Source of the DNA: Chryseobacterium sp. c4a
GTDB taxonomy: Bacteria; Bacteroidota; Bacteroidia; Flavobacteriales; Weeksellaceae
Direction of reading: 5' to 3'
Assembly: GCF_009900745.1 (NCBI RefSeq)
Contig: NZ_WXVU01000007.1
Location: 124,001 to 188,000 of the forward strand
Length of the DNA stretch: 64,000 bases
Shown here: in pieces, positions 1 through 7,646 of the stretch
How the letters are laid out: every line of letters starts with the position of its first letter
Numbering within the stretch: position 1 is the stretch's first letter
The notes under the pieces: generated by a model
Database searches by the model: none
Told to the model about the DNA's origin: nothing
Seen by the model: the letters and a program-made list of their open reading frames with translations, nothing else
Translations under genes and position numbers: made by a program

Positions 1-45
1 CATGCGGAAGCATCAAGTCCGTTAACTTCGTTTTTGTTTGAATAA
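1..45 (+). CDS. thiG: Thiazole synthase ThiG, C-terminal end only
   Basis: Fourteen codons and a TAA stop run in from the left edge. They encode a tail ending ASSPLTSFLFE, which matches the conserved ASSPL-containing C-terminus of ThiG. ThiG forms the thiazole ring of thiamine from deoxyxylulose phosphate, dehydroglycine and ThiS thiocarboxylate. The thiH start codon follows 8 bases after the stop, as expected for a thiamine operon. Only the tail is visible, so the call leans on this motif and on thiH being next. Confidence 0.7.
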   Translation, partial: HAEASSPLTSFLFE

Positions 46-53
46 AAGTCAGA

Positions 54-1175
54 ATGATGAATAGTTTTAAGGATGTTTTTGAACAATATCAATGGGATGA
101 GATAAAGATCAGATTGGAGAAGGTAACGATATCTGAAGTTAAGACCAGTCTCCTGAAAAGAAACAGGTCGATGGATGACTTTCTGAATCTGCTTTCCCCG
201 GCAGCTTCGCAGGAGCTGGAAATGATGGCGACTATGACAAGGGCTCTTACTCAGAAACGTTTCGGAAAAACCATTCAATTGTATGCTCCTTTATATTTGA
301 GCAATGAATGCCAAAATATTTGTACTTATTGTGGCTTCAGTCTTGATAATCATCTTAGAAGAAAGACACTTTCAGATTCGGAATTGATGATAGAAACTGC
401 TGTTCTTAAATCAATGGGGGTAAACCATGTTCTTTTGGTGAGCGGAGAAGCCAATAAAATAGTGGGAGTTCCTTATTTTCAAAAAGCTGTTCGTTTATTG
501 AAACCCTACTTTTCTAATATTTCTATTGAGGTACAACCTTTGGAGGAGGCAGAATACAAGCTTCTTCATGAAGAAGGAGTACACTCTGTATTGGTATATC
601 AGGAAACCTATCATCAGGAAGTGTATAAAGAGTATCATCCAAAAGGTAAAAAATCCAATTTTCATTTTCGATTGGATACTCCTGATCGAATTGGGAGGGC
701 TGGAATTCATAAAATGGGGCTTGGAGTTCTGCTTGGACTAGAAGACTGGCGTGTAGACAGTTTTTTCAACGCACTTCACATCGATTATCTACAGAAGCGC
801 TACTGGAAAAGTAAATTTTCAGTGTCATTTCCAAGGCTTAGACCGGCGGAAGGGATTATTGAACCCAATTTTATCATGGAAGATAAAGACTTGTTACAAC
901 TGATCTGTGCCTACAGAATCTGGAATGAAGATCTTGAAATATCCATTTCCACGAGAGAAAATGAAACATTCAGAAATCATATTGTAGCATTGGGAGCAAC
1001 AACAATGAGCGCAGGATCAAAAACCAATCCTGGTGGATATGCTGTGGATAAAGAATCTCTGGAACAGTTTGAAACCAGTGATGAAAGAAGTATGGATGAG
1101 ATCAAAAAGATGATTAAACAATCAGGGTATGATCCGGTAATGAAGGATTGGGATTCTGTTTATAATGGGGTGTAA
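54..1175 (+). CDS. thiH: 2-iminoacetate synthase ThiH (tyrosine lyase)
   Basis: Radical SAM enzyme that cleaves tyrosine to p-cresol and dehydroglycine (2-iminoacetate), the glycine-derived donor for thiazole formation by ThiG. The 373-residue length is normal for ThiH. The iron-sulfur cluster motif CxxxCxxC is seen at Cys86, Cys90 and Cys93, followed by Gly-Phe as is usual in this family. Two adjacent ATG codons (54 and 57) are possible starts. It follows thiG after 8 bases and precedes a ThiF-like gene, so it is part of an anaerobic-type thiazole pathway. No Shine-Dalgarno sequence is present, as for other genes in this window. Confidence 0.95.
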   Translation: MMNSFKDVFEQYQWDEIKIRLEKVTISEVKTSLLKRNRSMDDFLNLLSPAASQELEMMATMTRALTQKRFGKTIQLYAPLYLSNECQNICTYCGFSLDNHLRRKTLSDSELMIETAVLKSMGVNHVLLVSGEANKIVGVPYFQKAVRLLKPYFSNISIEVQPLEEAEYKLLHEEGVHSVLVYQETYHQEVYKEYHPKGKKSNFHFRLDTPDRIGRAGIHKMGLGVLLGLEDWRVDSFFNALHIDYLQKRYWKSKFSVSFPRLRPAEGIIEPNFIMEDKDLLQLICAYRIWNEDLEISISTRENETFRNHIVALGATTMSAGSKTNPGGYAVDKESLEQFETSDERSMDEIKKMIKQSGYDPVMKDWDSVYNGV

Positions 1176-1190
1176 ATTTTAAAATTTTTA

Positions 1191-1317
1191 AACCATTAAG
1201 AGGAGTGAGGGAGATAAGGAAAGTTAAGAGAGAAATCAAAGATTTTTATTGAGATGTAGTGCTTAAGGGCGAAGCAAATCTTAACTATTCTAAATGTCTT
1301 AATAATCCTTAATGGTT
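1191..1317. repeat. Intergenic element with 10-bp terminal inverted repeats
   Basis: The space between thiH and the thiF-like gene is bounded by a perfect inverted pair, AACCATTAAG at 1191-1200 and CTTAATGGTT at 1308-1317, about 107 bases apart. The interior is purine-rich on the plus strand and has no credible reading frame. The same two 10-mers form a compact hairpin at 29603-29627. The shape suggests a small non-coding interspersed repeat; copy number cannot be judged from this window. Confidence 0.45.
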
Positions 1318-1335
1318 CAAACACTATAGTTTAGT

Positions 1336-2046
1336 ATGCAACAGGAAGATATTTTTAAAAGATACAGCCGGCAAATTTTTATTGATGAAATAGGATTGGA
1401 AGGACAAAGGAAAATAATGGCTTCAAAAGTTCTTGTTATCGGAGCTGGAGGCTTGGGAAGTCCCGTAATTCAGTATCTGGCAGCTGCAGGAGTCGGAACA
1501 ATAGGGATTGCTGATTTCGATTATGTAGAACTTCATAATCTGAACCGTCAGATCATTCATAATGAAAATGAAGTAGGAATTCTGAAAATAAAAAGTGCAG
1601 AAAAATTCGTAAAGAGCCTTAACCATCAGGTAAAAGTAATCGGGATTGAACAAAAAATTGAGGCTTTCAATGTTTTAGAAATCCTTTCTCAATACGATAT
1701 TATTGTAGATGGATCAGATAACTTTACCACAAGGTATTTGGTAAATGACACCTGTGTAGCTTTAGGGAAAACATTGATCTATGGAAGTATATTGGGGTTT
1801 TCAGGGCAGGTTGCTGTATTTAATCATAAGGGAAGTAAAAATCTACGGGATATATTCCCTGAACCTCCTTTTGATGAAGAAATTCTAGATTGTGACAGTT
1901 TAGGCGTTTTAGGCGCTTTACCGGGAATTGTGGGAAGTATGATGGCACTTCAAACCTTGAAAATCATCACCGATCTTCCTGTAAATCTTAATCAGCTAAC
2001 ATTAATTGATACGCTGAGCTGGAGATTTCAAACGTTAGATTTCTAA
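1336..2046 (+). CDS. thiF: HesA/MoeB/ThiF-family adenylyltransferase
   Basis: E1-like enzyme expected to adenylate the C-terminal Gly-Gly of a sulfur carrier such as ThiS for thiazole synthesis. The nucleotide-binding GAGGLGSP motif is at residues 37-43, followed by the conserved Asp60 and NLNRQ segment (68-72). The 236-residue length fits ThiF/MoeB. Cys186 sits where the family has its conserved sulfur-transfer Cys. Both CxxC pairs that bind zinc in E. coli MoeB and ThiF are absent, so this is a zinc-less variant. Its place behind thiG and thiH favours ThiF over MoeB, but a role in molybdopterin synthesis cannot be excluded. Confidence 0.8.
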   Translation: MQQEDIFKRYSRQIFIDEIGLEGQRKIMASKVLVIGAGGLGSPVIQYLAAAGVGTIGIADFDYVELHNLNRQIIHNENEVGILKIKSAEKFVKSLNHQVKVIGIEQKIEAFNVLEILSQYDIIVDGSDNFTTRYLVNDTCVALGKTLIYGSILGFSGQVAVFNHKGSKNLRDIFPEPPFDEEILDCDSLGVLGALPGIVGSMMALQTLKIITDLPVNLNQLTLIDTLSWRFQTLDF

Positions 2047-2061
2047 ATGGGTTAGATTTTT

Positions 2062-2131
2062 TCTCCCAGATCACACAGATCATGTAGATCTTAATGGGCT
2101 ATAACTCTATGATGAAAAAATCTGCGTGAGA
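2062..2131. repeat. Degenerate palindrome resembling the 20.3 kb repeats
   Basis: TCTCCCAGAT at 2062-2071 and AATCTGCGTGAGA at 2119-2131 form imperfect inverted arms. They share the TCTC..CAGAT / ATCTG..GAGA wording with the better palindromes at 20227-20288 and 20311-20385. The resemblance is short, so membership of the same family is tentative. Confidence 0.3.
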
Positions 2132-2164
2132 TACAATTTTCATTATTATAAATCAATAGAAATA

Positions 2165-2199
2165 AAAATGAGGCAGTGATACAATTACTGCCTCATTTT
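2165..2199. terminator. Bidirectional rho-independent terminator
   Basis: A 13-bp stem, AAAATGAGGCAGT paired with ACTGCCTCATTTT, closes a 9-base loop. It lies between the ends of the converging thiF-like gene and the outer-membrane receptor gene. A/T runs flank both sides, so it can serve both strands. Confidence 0.85.
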
Positions 2200-2219
2200 C
2201 GGTTATTAATCATTTAATT

Positions 2220-4436
2220 TTATTGCTGTCCTTGCTGCATTACACCGCCGTTATCCTCTTTCTTGGTTTGGTTCAGGATATTTGCATCTTCTTTTGCTAA
2301 CTTATTTCTGGTAGGAATTTTATAGTTGATAGAAATTCCGAAGTTTCTTGAATCGTATTTCGTTCTAAGCATTACACTTTCTCCTAATGGCGGATTAGAA
2401 CGTACCTGCATAATCTGACCATTGAAAATATCATTCGCGAAAACGGATACTGTAAGACGATTGTTCATAAACTTTTTAGTCAGGGTGATATCTAAGTTAT
2501 TGCTAAATGGTTTCTCTGCAGTGAAGTAAAAATATCCTGCTTTTGGGGTTAGATAGCTGTAATTTGCAGTCAGTTTAATATCTTTTGGTAGGATCAACTG
2601 AGTCATTAAGTTAAGAATCCAGAATCCTTTATTGTTGAGGTTATCGATCTCGTGCTTCTGATATCCTGCATAAATGTACATAAAATTCATTTTGTCAGGA
2701 TTGAAGTTCGATTTCATAATCTCACCTATCGATTTTGTAAAAATCTGAAACGGAACAGGAAGTCCAATATTGAAATTATGAATTTTCATATTAGAGATGT
2801 TAATCTGCTCATTGTAAATATTTTTACCATCTTTTTTAATGATCTGTGCCACCTGATTGCTGGCAGAGCTTACACTATAGCCGATGAACGCATAATCAAA
2901 AGCTGAAATTTTCAATTCATAGTTATCGAAAATAGTCGGCTGAAGATTGGGATTACCATTGATTTGAGTATTTGGGCCTGTGAATGTGGTGTTATTCGGG
3001 TTAAGGGCTGAAATACTTGGCAGGTTAATTTTTCTGTTATAATTGGCGGCAATATACACCTGGTTCATCAGATTATACTGTACACTCGCATTAGGAAACA
3101 ATTTGAATTTCTTAAATGGAGTCAGATCTTTCTGAACAATAGTTCCTAAACTATCCTTTCTTGAAATCCCGTAAATGTCATAATTTTCAGCTCTGGCTCC
3201 TAATGTGAAATCAAATTTTTTCAATTTAGCCTGGAATTCAAGGTAAGTGGAAGCCGTTTGTCTGTGATATTCAAGGTTTTTTAGCCCTTTGCTTTCCGTA
3301 TCATAATCTTGTCTTTCATACAAACCTCCGGCGCTTACTTTTCCGCCGTCCAATAGTTTGATAGGTTGAGCATAATCTACTTTTAAATTGGCAACCCTCA
3401 TGTCCGATTTGTTGTTAAGAAGATCGTTCACACCGGGATGTGAAAATGCTTGACCATTTTGTGTATAGTTTCCTTTTTGATAAAAATTATCCTGAGTAAA
3501 CTTGCTGTCTGCTTTAGTGAAGCCAAATTGGAAATCCAATTTTTGTGATTTCTCAGCAAAACGTTTTTGATAGGTTACTACTGCTTCCTGTCTCAATGTA
3601 TTGGTACGGGCAGCATCAAAAGATTCAAATTTTGCTTCCTTTAAAGGGGCGGTAGGGATATCACGAATATCTGCAAGTCCATTACTTAAAGTATAGTTAT
3701 CATTATTATTGTGATAAATATCGTAGTTCAATAATAACTTATCTTGTCCCAAATCAAACGTTAATCCAGACTTTGCAAAATACCCACGAGAATATCGATC
3801 CGTATTACCATTGAATAAAATATCCTGTTGGCTATTCATCATACTTTCACGATAATTTTGCCCTATATTTAGCTGCCATCCGAAATATTTATTTCTGGCA
3901 TTTAAATTCACAGAGTTGGTGGTTCTGCTTCTATATTTATCGTAATTGGTGAAGGTGTAATTTCCGGAATATGTAGCACTTAAATATTTATTGGCGTTTT
4001 TATTCGTAATAATATTCATGATGGCTCCTCCTGATGTGGCAGGAAATTCTGCTCCGGGTTGTGTAACAACTTCAATTCTCTCTACAGAATTGGCAGGCAT
4101 GCTTTCTAGAAAAGAATTCAACTCATTGGAAGTAATGTTGAGAGGTCTTCCGTTCAGGTAAACATCCAACATTTTTCCTTGATACATCATTCCCGCAATG
4201 TCTGTGGCTACAAGACCAGGAAGCTTTTTAATACCTTCTAAAACATTCCCATTGTTAAGCTGAGGTTGTTCAGAAAAATCAAAAACAGTACGGTCTGCTT
4301 TTTGTTCAACGGCTTTTTTAGTTTTAGTGATAACAATGCCGTCAATTTGTTTTTCTTTGGTGCTGCTATTATTTTTTTCCTGAGAAAAAACAAATACCGA
4401 GCTTACTAGCGATATAGCGAATAGAGTTTTTTTCAT
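2220..4436 (-). CDS. Outer-membrane beta-barrel family protein (TonB-receptor-like)
   Basis: A 738-residue outer-membrane protein of the Bacteroidetes outer-membrane beta-barrel family, related to TonB-dependent receptors. A signal peptide of about 19 residues ends at FVFSQ. A plug-like region (about residues 60-145) contains VYLNGRPL and RIEVVTQPGAEF-type segments and GGAIMNIIT, typical of the family. The remainder is a long barrel rich in alternating aromatic residues. The N-terminal carboxypeptidase-like domain common in larger relatives is absent. The last residues are Gln-rich rather than ending in an aromatic, which is somewhat unusual. The substrate is unknown. It is transcribed alone towards a strong terminator. 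A GTAAC-N3-GTTAC palindrome lies about 40 bp upstream. Confidence 0.8.
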   Translation of the reverse strand: MKKTLFAISLVSSVFVFSQEKNNSSTKEKQIDGIVITKTKKAVEQKADRTVFDFSEQPQLNNGNVLEGIKKLPGLVATDIAGMMYQGKMLDVYLNGRPLNITSNELNSFLESMPANSVERIEVVTQPGAEFPATSGGAIMNIITNKNANKYLSATYSGNYTFTNYDKYRSRTTNSVNLNARNKYFGWQLNIGQNYRESMMNSQQDILFNGNTDRYSRGYFAKSGLTFDLGQDKLLLNYDIYHNNNDNYTLSNGLADIRDIPTAPLKEAKFESFDAARTNTLRQEAVVTYQKRFAEKSQKLDFQFGFTKADSKFTQDNFYQKGNYTQNGQAFSHPGVNDLLNNKSDMRVANLKVDYAQPIKLLDGGKVSAGGLYERQDYDTESKGLKNLEYHRQTASTYLEFQAKLKKFDFTLGARAENYDIYGISRKDSLGTIVQKDLTPFKKFKLFPNASVQYNLMNQVYIAANYNRKINLPSISALNPNNTTFTGPNTQINGNPNLQPTIFDNYELKISAFDYAFIGYSVSSASNQVAQIIKKDGKNIYNEQINISNMKIHNFNIGLPVPFQIFTKSIGEIMKSNFNPDKMNFMYIYAGYQKHEIDNLNNKGFWILNLMTQLILPKDIKLTANYSYLTPKAGYFYFTAEKPFSNNLDITLTKKFMNNRLTVSVFANDIFNGQIMQVRSNPPLGESVMLRTKYDSRNFGISINYKIPTRNKLAKEDANILNQTKKEDNGGVMQQGQQ

Positions 4437-4473
4437 AATGTTTTTTACTACTATCCGGTTAGACGCTAAAAAA

Positions 4474-4486
4474 GTAACTTTGTTAC
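4474..4486. promoter_or_regulatory. GTAAC-TTT-GTTAC palindrome upstream of the barrel gene
   Basis: A perfect 5-bp inverted repeat with a 3-base centre lies 38-50 bp before the start codon of the outer-membrane barrel gene. It could be an operator for a dimeric regulator. No regulator gene is adjacent and there is only one copy, so the role is a guess. Confidence 0.25.
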
Positions 4487-4792
4487 AGATACTTAGATGA
4501 TTTTACTGATTTTTAAAATTACATACCTCATCATAATGCTATTGAAGGTATGTCTGAGCTTAAAAAAATAGACTGAAAAAAGGTAATCGTTTGAAACTGG
4601 AAAGCTGAAAGTTATAATGTCCTTACAATGTTTGTGTTTTTATCTTTTTTAAAAGAACTTTATAGTCATCGTGAGTAGTTATATGGCTAAAATTAACTTC
4701 CAGCTTCTTTCTTCCAGTCTTTTAACTCTCTTTGTTAATTAAAACTTTCATGGTTATTAGTTTTTATATAGAGAAGGTTAAAAGTTTTCAAG

Positions 4793-4999
4793 TTATTGAG
4801 CTCTTTGTTTTTCTTCAAAATCAACAGCCCTGGTATTGTTTTTTACGAAAGTGTAGCCGTCACGGGAAGGAAGATTCTGCCAGTAATTAAGGAACAGGAA
4901 GAATGTTTTACCCTTATTGAGCTGAAAAGTATTATTGGTGGAAAAATAAAATGACTGCCCGTTTTTAGGAATTGCATTGAACCGTGTAATCTGCGTTAG
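4793..4999 (-). pseudogene. Relic C-terminal fragment of an outer-membrane beta-barrel protein
   Basis: The 624-bp gap between the barrel gene and aconitase is not empty. On the minus strand a 67-codon open stretch ends in TAA at 4795-4793. It translates to ITRFNAIPKNGQSFYFSTNN, then FFLFLNYWQNLPSRDGYTFV, and ends VDFEEKQRAQ. This wording is typical of the late barrel strands of flavobacterial outer-membrane beta-barrel family proteins, the same family as the intact neighbour. There is no start codon, no signal peptide, and the aconitase terminator sits directly before it. It is best read as the remnant of a duplicated or earlier receptor gene lost by deletion. The rest of the gap (4437-4792) shows no coding potential. 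Confidence 0.65.
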
Positions 5000-5003
5000 A
5001 CAA

Positions 5004-5033
5004 AAAAGACGGCTTCAATTGAAGCCGTCTTTT
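5004..5033 (-). terminator. Terminator after aconitase A
   Basis: A perfect 30-base palindrome, AAAAGACGGCTTCAA followed by its reverse complement, lies 28 bases past the aconitase stop codon and ends in a T run on the minus strand. It also cuts off any transcription into the receptor relic. Confidence 0.9.
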
Positions 5034-5060
5034 ATAATTAATCGATCTAACAATTAATTC

Positions 5061-7328
5061 TTATTTCTCTTGTTGTTTAATCAAGTTCAGTGCAGAACCA
5101 GCTTTAAACCAATCAATTTGTTGATCATTGTATGTGTGGTTTGCTATGATAATATCTTTAGTTCCGTCTTTGTGAACGAATTCTAAGGTCAATTGTTTTC
5201 CTGGAGCAAACTGATCAAGATCTAAGAAGTTAACCGTATCATCTTCCTGGATTTTATCATAGTCAGCCTCATTAGCAAAAGTGATTCCCAACATTCCTTG
5301 TTTTTTAAGGTTTGTTTCATGGATTCTGGCAAATGATTTTACCAATACAGCTTTTACCCCAAGGTGTCTAGGTTCCATAGCAGCGTGTTCTCTTGAAGAT
5401 CCTTCACCATAGTTTTGATCTCCTACAACAATGGTTGGAACTCCAGCAGCTTTATAAGCTCTTTGTACAGCCGGAACTTCACCATATTCACCCGTTAATT
5501 CATTTTTAACGTGATTAGTTTCCATATTGTAAGCATTTACAGCTCCAATCAACATGTTGTTGGAAATATTGTCAAGGTGACCTCTGTATTTCAACCATGG
5601 CCCAGCCATAGAGATGTGGTCAGTCGTACATTTTCCAAACGCTTTAATCAATACTTTCGCCCCGGTAATATTTTTACCGTCCCAAGCCGGGAATTCTTCT
5701 AATAACTGAAGTCTGTCTGAAGTTGGGCTTACGTTAACAACAACACCAGATCCGTCTTGTGATGGAGCTTGATATCCGTTGTCATCTACTGCAAAGCCTT
5801 TTTCCGGAAGTTCGTATCCTTTAGGCTCGTCAAGTTTTACCTGCTCACCAGCTTCGTTAGTTAAAGTATCTGTGATAGGGTTAAAGTCTAATCTACCTGA
5901 GATTGCCACAGCAGCTACCATTTCAGGAGAAGCTACAAATGCGTGGGTATTTGGGTTACCATCAGCTCTTTTTGCAAAGTTTCTGTTGAAAGAGTGGATA
6001 ATTGAGTTTTTCTCTCCTTTTTCCGCTCCTTCTCTGTCCCATTGTCCGATACATGGCCCACAAGCATTGGTAAAGATTCTTGCATTTTCAAATTTTCTGA
6101 AAGAATCTAAGAAACCGTCTCTTTCAGCTGTGAACTTCACTTGCTCAGAACCTGGGTTAATTCCTAAAATAGCTTTAGGTTTTACTCCTTTAGATACAGC
6201 GTCTTCCACAATAGAAGCAGCTCTTGATAAATCTTCATATGAAGAGTTGGTACAAGAACCAATCAATGCCCATTCAACTTCTAATGGCCATCCGTTAGCT
6301 TCAGCTTTAGCTCTGAATTCAGCAACAGGAGTTGCTAAGTCTGGAGTAAAAGGTCCATTTAAGTGTGGAGTAAGTTCAGAAAGGTTTATTTCAATTAATT
6401 GATCGAAATATTTTTCAGGGTTAGCATATACCTCAGCATCACCTGTTAAGTGTTCTGCAATTTTATCCGCTGCATCTACTACATCTTGTCTTCCTGTAGC
6501 AGACAGGTATCTTCTCATTGAATCATCATATCCGAAAGTAGAAGTTGTAGCTCCGATTTCAGCACCCATGTTACAGATCGTACCTTTACCTGTTGCGGAA
6601 AGAGATTCTGCGCCTTCACCGAAATACTCTACGATACATCCTGTACCTCCTTTTACGGTAAGAATTCCTGCCACTTTTAAGATAACATCTTTTGCAGAAG
6701 TCCAGCCGTTCATTTTACCGGTTAATTTTACCCCGATAAGTTTTGGCATTTTAAGCTCCCAGGCCATTCCTGCCATTACATCTACTGCATCAGCACCTCC
6801 TACACCAATGGCAACCATTCCCAGTCCGCCGGCGTTTACTGTATGAGAGTCGGTTCCGATCATCATACCTCCAGGGAAAGCATAGTTTTCCAATACAACC
6901 TGGTGAATGATCCCTGCTCCGGGCTTCCAGAATCCGATTCCGTATTTATCACATACAGAACTTAAGAAGTTGAACACCTCAGAGTTTTTGTTGATTCCTT
7001 CCTGTAGATCTTTATCAGCACCTACTTTTGCCTGGATCAAGTGATCTGCGTGAGCTGTTGAAGGAACAGCTACTTTAGCTTTCCCAGCCTGCATAAACTG
7101 TAAAAGAGCCATTTGCGCTGTGGCGTCCTGCATAGCTACTCTGTCCGGTGCAAAATCTACATAAGAGTTTCCTCTTTCATGTGCCTGTGTAGCATTTCCT
7201 TCCCAAAGGTGGGTGTAAAGAATTTTTTCTGAAAGGGTAAGAGGTTTTCCCACGATTTGTCTTGCGGCAGCAATTCTTTCAGGGTAACGCTCATACACTT
7301 TTTTGATCATATCAATATCAAAAGTCAT
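5061..7328 (-). CDS. acnA: Aconitate hydratase, AcnA/mitochondrial type
   Basis: Interconverts citrate and isocitrate in the TCA cycle using a [4Fe-4S] cluster. The 755-residue length and wording match the mitochondrial-type aconitase family. The three cluster ligands are seen: Cys359 in GSCTNSS, and Cys423 and Cys426 in ACGPCIGQW. Further family motifs are [13 protein letters not shown] near residues 158-170 and [10 protein letters not shown] in the C-terminal swivel domain. It lies downstream of acnB on the same strand, but a 318-bp gap with a terminator separates them, so each gene is probably transcribed separately. The upstream gap (7329-7646) has an acnB terminator and no other gene. 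Confidence 0.95.
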   Translation of the reverse strand: MTFDIDMIKKVYERYPERIAAARQIVGKPLTLSEKILYTHLWEGNATQAHERGNSYVDFAPDRVAMQDATAQMALLQFMQAGKAKVAVPSTAHADHLIQAKVGADKDLQEGINKNSEVFNFLSSVCDKYGIGFWKPGAGIIHQVVLENYAFPGGMMIGTDSHTVNAGGLGMVAIGVGGADAVDVMAGMAWELKMPKLIGVKLTGKMNGWTSAKDVILKVAGILTVKGGTGCIVEYFGEGAESLSATGKGTICNMGAEIGATTSTFGYDDSMRRYLSATGRQDVVDAADKIAEHLTGDAEVYANPEKYFDQLIEINLSELTPHLNGPFTPDLATPVAEFRAKAEANGWPLEVEWALIGSCTNSSYEDLSRAASIVEDAVSKGVKPKAILGINPGSEQVKFTAERDGFLDSFRKFENARIFTNACGPCIGQWDREGAEKGEKNSIIHSFNRNFAKRADGNPNTHAFVASPEMVAAVAISGRLDFNPITDTLTNEAGEQVKLDEPKGYELPEKGFAVDDNGYQAPSQDGSGVVVNVSPTSDRLQLLEEFPAWDGKNITGAKVLIKAFGKCTTDHISMAGPWLKYRGHLDNISNNMLIGAVNAYNMETNHVKNELTGEYGEVPAVQRAYKAAGVPTIVVGDQNYGEGSSREHAAMEPRHLGVKAVLVKSFARIHETNLKKQGMLGITFANEADYDKIQEDDTVNFLDLDQFAPGKQLTLEFVHKDGTKDIIIANHTYNDQQIDWFKAGSALNLIKQQEK

Positions 7329-7563
7329 ATCGTATTTAGTTTTGTTCTTTTTCCATTAATGTTTCCTTTTCTTCTGTTTGAAAAAGAAAAATCATTTTTT
7401 TATACATCAAAAAACGTTCCTATAATCCATGAATAGGCTGATTCTGAATATAAAACCAAGAGATTTTATCACTTTCAATTTAAGAAAAAATAGATTCTAT
7501 TTTCCCGATTTTCTCGGAAAAAAATCGTATTTCACTTAAAATAGAACGATTCTAAACAAAAAA

Positions 7564-7603
7564 ATGAAAGATTTTAAATCCTAAACGGACTAAAATCTTT
7601 CAT
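7564..7603 (-). terminator. Terminator after acnB
   Basis: Thirteen-base arms ATGAAAGATTTTA and TAAAATCTTTCAT close a 14-base loop, about 45 bases downstream of the acnB stop codon. The arms are AT-rich. The rest of the 318-bp acnB-acnA gap holds only AT-rich sequence, presumably including the acnA promoter, which I could not pin down. Confidence 0.6.
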
Positions 7604-7646
7604 TCATATAATTTTCAACAGTCTTTCGACCTATGTTTCAATTGTA

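Noticed and set aside
5779..6402. A 207-codon plus-strand frame inside the aconitase A gene
   Set aside because: It is antisense to a clear aconitase with intact cluster ligands; its translation is low-complexity and shows no family features. It reflects codon bias of the real gene.
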